From Pseudomonadota bacterium (GTDB lineage: Bacteria; Pseudomonadota; Gammaproteobacteria; Burkholderiales; Burkholderiaceae_C), in the NCBI GenBank assembly GCA_963205115.1, contig CAUJHV010000049.1, positions 248,001 to 312,000 of the forward strand: DNA of 64,000 nt, in the 5' to 3' direction. Below, in pieces: positions 60,995 through 64,000 of this stretch (position 1 is its first letter; each line of letters opens with the position of its first letter). A model generated the notes under the pieces. The model did no database searches and was not told the DNA's origin. It saw nothing but the letters and a program-made list of their open reading frames with translations. Made by a program: the position numbers and the translations under genes.

Positions 60995-62044
60995 ATGCGT
61001 GGATTTGTGCTGGGGCTGGACGTGCGTAGATCGGTGACTGTCGCGGCTGTGGCTGCGCTGGTCCTGACGCTGTCCGCCTGCGGCAGCGGCAAGGACGAGA
61101 AGCGGGCCGCCGGCCAGACCGTGGCACGGGTCAACAAGGAAGAGCTGACGGTCCATCAGATCAACTTCCTGCTGGCACAGCAGCGCGGCCTCAAGCCCGA
61201 GCAGATGGACGCGGCCAGCCGCCAGGTGCTCGAACGGCTGATCGATCAGGAACTGGCCATCCAGAAGGCGGCCGACCAGAAGCTCGATCGTGACGCCCGT
61301 GTCGTGGCACAGATCGAAGCCGCGCGACGGGAGATCATTTCGCGCGCCTACTTCGAGCGCGTGGGTGACGGCGCTTCGCGGCCCGCTGCGGAAGAAATCA
61401 AGAAGTACTACGACGACAATCCCGCGCTGTTCGCAGATCGCAAGATCTTCCAGCTGCAGGAGTTGGCGATCGAGGCCCCGGCCGACAAGGTGCCGGCGCT
61501 GCGCGACAGCCTGAAGTCGGCGAAGAACTTCAACGACTTCGTTCAGACGCTCAAGGCCGGCAACGTCAAGTTTTCCGGTAATCAGGTGGTCCGCGGGGCG
61601 GAGCAGGTGCCCATGAACCTGCTGGCCACGCTGAGCAAGATGAAGGACGGCGAATCCATCTTCAACGCGGCGCCCGCTGGCGCCAGTGTCCTGTTGCTGG
61701 TGAGTACGCGCCCGCAGCCGGTTGAGCTGACGGCCGCCAAGGGCGCCATCGAACAGTTTCTGATCAACGACCGCAAGCGCAAGCTCGTGGCCGACGATCT
61801 GAAGGCCATGCGCGCCGCCGCGCAGATCACGTATCTGGGCAAGTTCGCCGATGCGCCGAAGGGGGCGCCCGCCTTGGCGCCGGCCCCGACGGCTGCCGAT
61901 GTGGCTGCCTCTGCTGCAGCGCCATTGGGTGACGCAGCCGCCAAAGTCGAACCTCCGGCACCGCAGCCGGCCGCCCGGGCAGCAGCTCCGGCAGCCAGTG
62001 CGCTGGATGCCTCCACGATCAGCAAGGGATTGGGTCTGAAATGA
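60995..62044 (+). CDS. epsD: EpsD-family peptidyl-prolyl cis-trans isomerase lipoprotein
   Basis: This is a 349-residue exported lipoprotein: signal peptide with lipobox LTLSACGSG (Cys29), then a SurA/PpiC-like helical and parvulin-type domain (IDQELAIQKAADQKL and on). A long Ala/Pro-rich C-terminal tail follows. It fits the EpsD group of PPIase proteins that start exopolysaccharide operons such as methanolan synthesis. It probably helps fold or place the secretion machinery. The stop overlaps epsE (ATGA). Confidence 0.87.
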   Translation: MRGFVLGLDVRRSVTVAAVAALVLTLSACGSGKDEKRAAGQTVARVNKEELTVHQINFLLAQQRGLKPEQMDAASRQVLERLIDQELAIQKAADQKLDRDARVVAQIEAARREIISRAYFERVGDGASRPAAEEIKKYYDDNPALFADRKIFQLQELAIEAPADKVPALRDSLKSAKNFNDFVQTLKAGNVKFSGNQVVRGAEQVPMNLLATLSKMKDGESIFNAAPAGASVLLLVSTRPQPVELTAAKGAIEQFLINDRKRKLVADDLKAMRAAAQITYLGKFADAPKGAPALAPAPTAADVAASAAAPLGDAAAKVEPPAPQPAARAAAPAASALDASTISKGLGLK

Positions 62045-62904
62045 GTTTGAACATGGCTTATCAACAGTTTGTCGGTCGCTTCATGCGGGTGTGTGCGTTG
62101 CTGGTGGCGGGCCTCATGTCCGTCACCGCGGTCCAGGCTCAAACCGCCAACCAGTCCGCTTCGACGACCTCGGCGTCTGCCCAGTACCGCCTGGCGCCCG
62201 GCGATGCCATCCGCGTCTTCGTCTACCAGAACCCCGATCTGTCGCTCGAACTGCGATTGACCGAGGGCGGCACGGTGTCCTATCCCTTGCTGGGCTCGAT
62301 CTCGCTGGCGGGAATGACCGTCAACCAGGCCGAGTCGCGCATCGCCGATGGGCTGCGTGACGGGAAGTTCGTGAACCGGCCCCAGGTGACCGTCACGGTG
62401 CTGATGGTTCGTGGCAATCAGGTTTCGGTGCTGGGCCAGGTCGGCCGCCCGGGTCGCTACCCGCTGGAGACCGGTGAGGTGCGCCTGACGGACATGATCG
62501 CCACCGCCGGCGGCGTCGCTCCGACCGGTGCGGATTCGATCACCGTGGTGGGTACGCGCAATGGCACGGCCTACCGTACCGTCATCGACCTGCCGGGCGT
62601 TTTCAGCCCTGGCCGCCGCGGCGACGACATCCAGCTGCGCGACGGCGACGTCGTGTGGGTCGACCGCCTGCCGCAAATCTACCTGTACGGTGAAGTCCAG
62701 CGTCCGGGCCCGTTCCGGCTCGAGCGTGACATGACCGTGATGCAGGCCCTGGCGACGGCTGGGGGCCTGACCCAGCGCGGCACCGAAAAGGGCCTTCGCA
62801 TCACCCGCAAGGACCGCGATGGCGTCGTGCGGACCATTGAACCGAAGATGACCGACCTCGTTCAGGCAAACGACGTGGTCTTCATTCGCGAGTCCCTGTT
62901 CTAA
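62041..62904 (+). CDS. epsE: polysaccharide export outer-membrane protein EpsE
   Basis: This is a 287-residue Wza-like export protein. A signal peptide (about residues 1-35) is followed by the Poly_export domain (YRLAPGDAIRVFVYQNPDLS) and SLBB repeats (SVLGQVGRPGRYPLETGEV; YGEVQRPGPFRLERDMTV). It should form the periplasmic and outer-membrane channel for a capsule or exopolysaccharide. It overlaps epsD by four bases and is followed 12 bases later by epsF. Confidence 0.94.
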   Translation: MSLNMAYQQFVGRFMRVCALLVAGLMSVTAVQAQTANQSASTTSASAQYRLAPGDAIRVFVYQNPDLSLELRLTEGGTVSYPLLGSISLAGMTVNQAESRIADGLRDGKFVNRPQVTVTVLMVRGNQVSVLGQVGRPGRYPLETGEVRLTDMIATAGGVAPTGADSITVVGTRNGTAYRTVIDLPGVFSPGRRGDDIQLRDGDVVWVDRLPQIYLYGEVQRPGPFRLERDMTVMQALATAGGLTQRGTEKGLRITRKDRDGVVRTIEPKMTDLVQANDVVFIRESLF

Positions 62905-62916
62905 ACGGTAATCAAC

Positions 62917-64000
62917 ATGACGCTGCGTCAGATCTTCATTGTCCTTCGGCTGCGATGGTGGCTGATCGTCGGCATGCTCGCGTTGACCGGGCTGCTGGCG
63001 GGCTTGTACCTCTGGAAAGCGAAGTGGACCTACGTTGCCAAGACGTCGATCATCGTCGACCTGCGCGTGGATCCCCTGCTGTCCCAGCTGGCGCCCGCGC
63101 TCGGTGCGGCGGGTCACCTGGCCACCCAGGTGGAAATCCTGCAGAGCGACCGGCTGGCCGGACGCGTGGTGCGCATGATGGGCTTGTCGCAAAGCCCCGC
63201 AGCGGTCAACAAGTGGCGTGAAGTGACCGACGGGCGCATCCCGCTGGAAAATTTCTATGCCGACATCCTGCAAAAGGGCCTGAAGGTCGAGGCGTCCAAC
63301 CGCGGCAGCCAGATCCTGAGCCTGTCCTTTGCCGCCGAAGACGCGGGTTTTGCTGCGGCGGCCGTCAACACCTTCGCCAAGTCCTACATCGAGCTCGGTG
63401 TGGAGCTGCGTGCAGGCCCGGCCCAGGAAAACCAGGCCTTCTACGAGGAGCGCGTCAAGGCGCTGCGCGGTGAACTGGAAGCTGCGCAGAACAAGGTTGC
63501 AGCCTTCCAGCGTGCACGCGGCGTGGTGATCTCCAACGAACGCTACGACCAGGAGATATCCCGTCTGGCTGCGCTGGAGACTTCGTACGCCGCTGCGTTG
63601 GCCGACCAGGCCTCCACCAGCAGCGTGGCACGCAACAGTGGTTCGGAATCGGCGGACGTGTCGCAGAACCCGTCGGTGGTGTCGCTGCGGGGCCAGATCT
63701 CCGCGGCCCAGGCACGGCTGGCCGAGGCCAGCCTGACGCTGGGCGCCAGCCACCCGCTGCGCATCCAGCTCGAGACGCAGCTGCGCGAGTTGCGCGAGCA
63801 GCTCGCTCGCGAGACACGCCTGGCCTCCGGCAGTTCGGCCAGCGTCGATCGCGTGGCATCGTCCAAGCTGGCAGAACTCCGCAGCCTGGTCGAGGCGCAG
63901 AAGCGCACCATCGTCAACATGCGCGCCGTGCGCGACGAAGGCTCGCTGCTGCTGAAGGAACTCGAAGCTTCGCAACGCGCCTTCGATGCGGTCAGCATGC
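62917..64000 (+). CDS. epsF: chain-length determinant protein EpsF, 5' part
   Basis: The frame is open to the end of the window (361 codons visible). It begins MTLRQIFIVLRLRWWLIVGM, a Wzz-type first membrane helix, followed by the periplasmic Wzz domain (KTSIIVDLRVDPLLS). Long coiled-coil helices (YEERVKALRGELEAAQNKVA and on) complete the visible part. Proteins of this group set polymer length with EpsE. The C-terminal membrane helix and any kinase domain lie beyond the window. Confidence 0.92.
   Translation, partial: MTLRQIFIVLRLRWWLIVGMLALTGLLAGLYLWKAKWTYVAKTSIIVDLRVDPLLSQLAPALGAAGHLATQVEILQSDRLAGRVVRMMGLSQSPAAVNKWREVTDGRIPLENFYADILQKGLKVEASNRGSQILSLSFAAEDAGFAAAAVNTFAKSYIELGVELRAGPAQENQAFYEERVKALRGELEAAQNKVAAFQRARGVVISNERYDQEISRLAALETSYAAALADQASTSSVARNSGSESADVSQNPSVVSLRGQISAAQARLAEASLTLGASHPLRIQLETQLRELREQLARETRLASGSSASVDRVASSKLAELRSLVEAQKRTIVNMRAVRDEGSLLLKELEASQRAFDAVSM

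Noticed and set aside
61582..63975. A 797-codon minus-strand open frame opposite epsD-epsE-epsF
   Set aside because: The plus-strand genes have signal peptides, SLBB and Wzz features; the antisense frame has none.

Overview
The window is a contiguous stretch of a GC-rich chromosome from a betaproteobacterium of the order Burkholderiales, probably near Rubrivivax, Leptothrix, Methylibium or the comamonads. The evidence is gene order and content: murC-ddl-ftsQAZ-lpxC, dusB-fis-purH-ruvC, argB-nucleotidase-slmA, hisI-hisE-HIT-tatABC, petABC-sspA-sspB, M23 peptidase-secA-argJ, and an EpsD/EpsE/EpsF exopolysaccharide start. The genus is not resolved. I see no insertion sequence, prophage, integrase or CRISPR array. 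This is mostly core chromosome with a few accessory inserts.

Layout. 1-4.7 kb: end of the division and wall cluster (murC tail, ddl, ftsQ, ftsA, ftsZ). 4.7-6.6 kb: an exported PepF-type oligopeptidase inserted in reverse before lpxC. 6.7-7.9 kb: lpxC and a small membrane protein. 7.9-9.0 kb: a degenerate, membrane-anchored kinase homologue. 9.3-15.1 kb (minus): dusB, fis, purH, an acyltransferase, cdsA-like, ruvC and a dienelactone hydrolase. 15.2-17.2 kb: YqaA-type membrane protein and M32 carboxypeptidase. 17.3-19.8 kb (minus): phasin, patatin and an unknown protein. 19.8-20.65 kb: about 0.85 kb without an intact gene. 20.65-25.3 kb (minus): a periplasmic copper-resistance cluster. 25.4-33.1 kb (plus): argB, nucleotidase, slmA, pdeM, DUF815 ATPase, mutT, hisI, hisE, a membrane protein, HIT and tatABC.

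33.1-39.0 kb: DegS-like protease (minus), Nif3-like and pdxA (plus), a large DUF1631 protein and mscL (minus). 39.2-43.4 kb: cytochrome bc1 (petABC), sspA, sspB and tRNA-Thr(UGU). 43.4-48.7 kb: M23 peptidase, secA and argJ. 49.1-50.5 kb: MFS transporter. 50.5-55.4 kb (minus): a complete ugp glycerol-3-phosphate import operon with a glycerophosphodiesterase. 55.7-60.8 kb: a giant FAD/iron-sulfur oxidoreductase (DUF3683), DUF971 and ubiE. 61.0 kb to the end: epsD, epsE and truncated epsF.

Functional links. The Rieske protein and the copper oxidase both carry twin-arginine signals and are likely clients of the TatABC encoded here. The copper cluster puts metal handling in the periplasm (oxidase, cupredoxin, CusF) beside an outer-membrane TolC-type lipoprotein, with no inner-membrane pump in view. 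The phasin and patatin genes overlap, suggesting a polyhydroxyalkanoate-granule pair. The observations most worth following are the pseudokinase, the phasin-patatin pair, the small unknown copper-cluster proteins, the exported PepF and the DUF3683 fusion.
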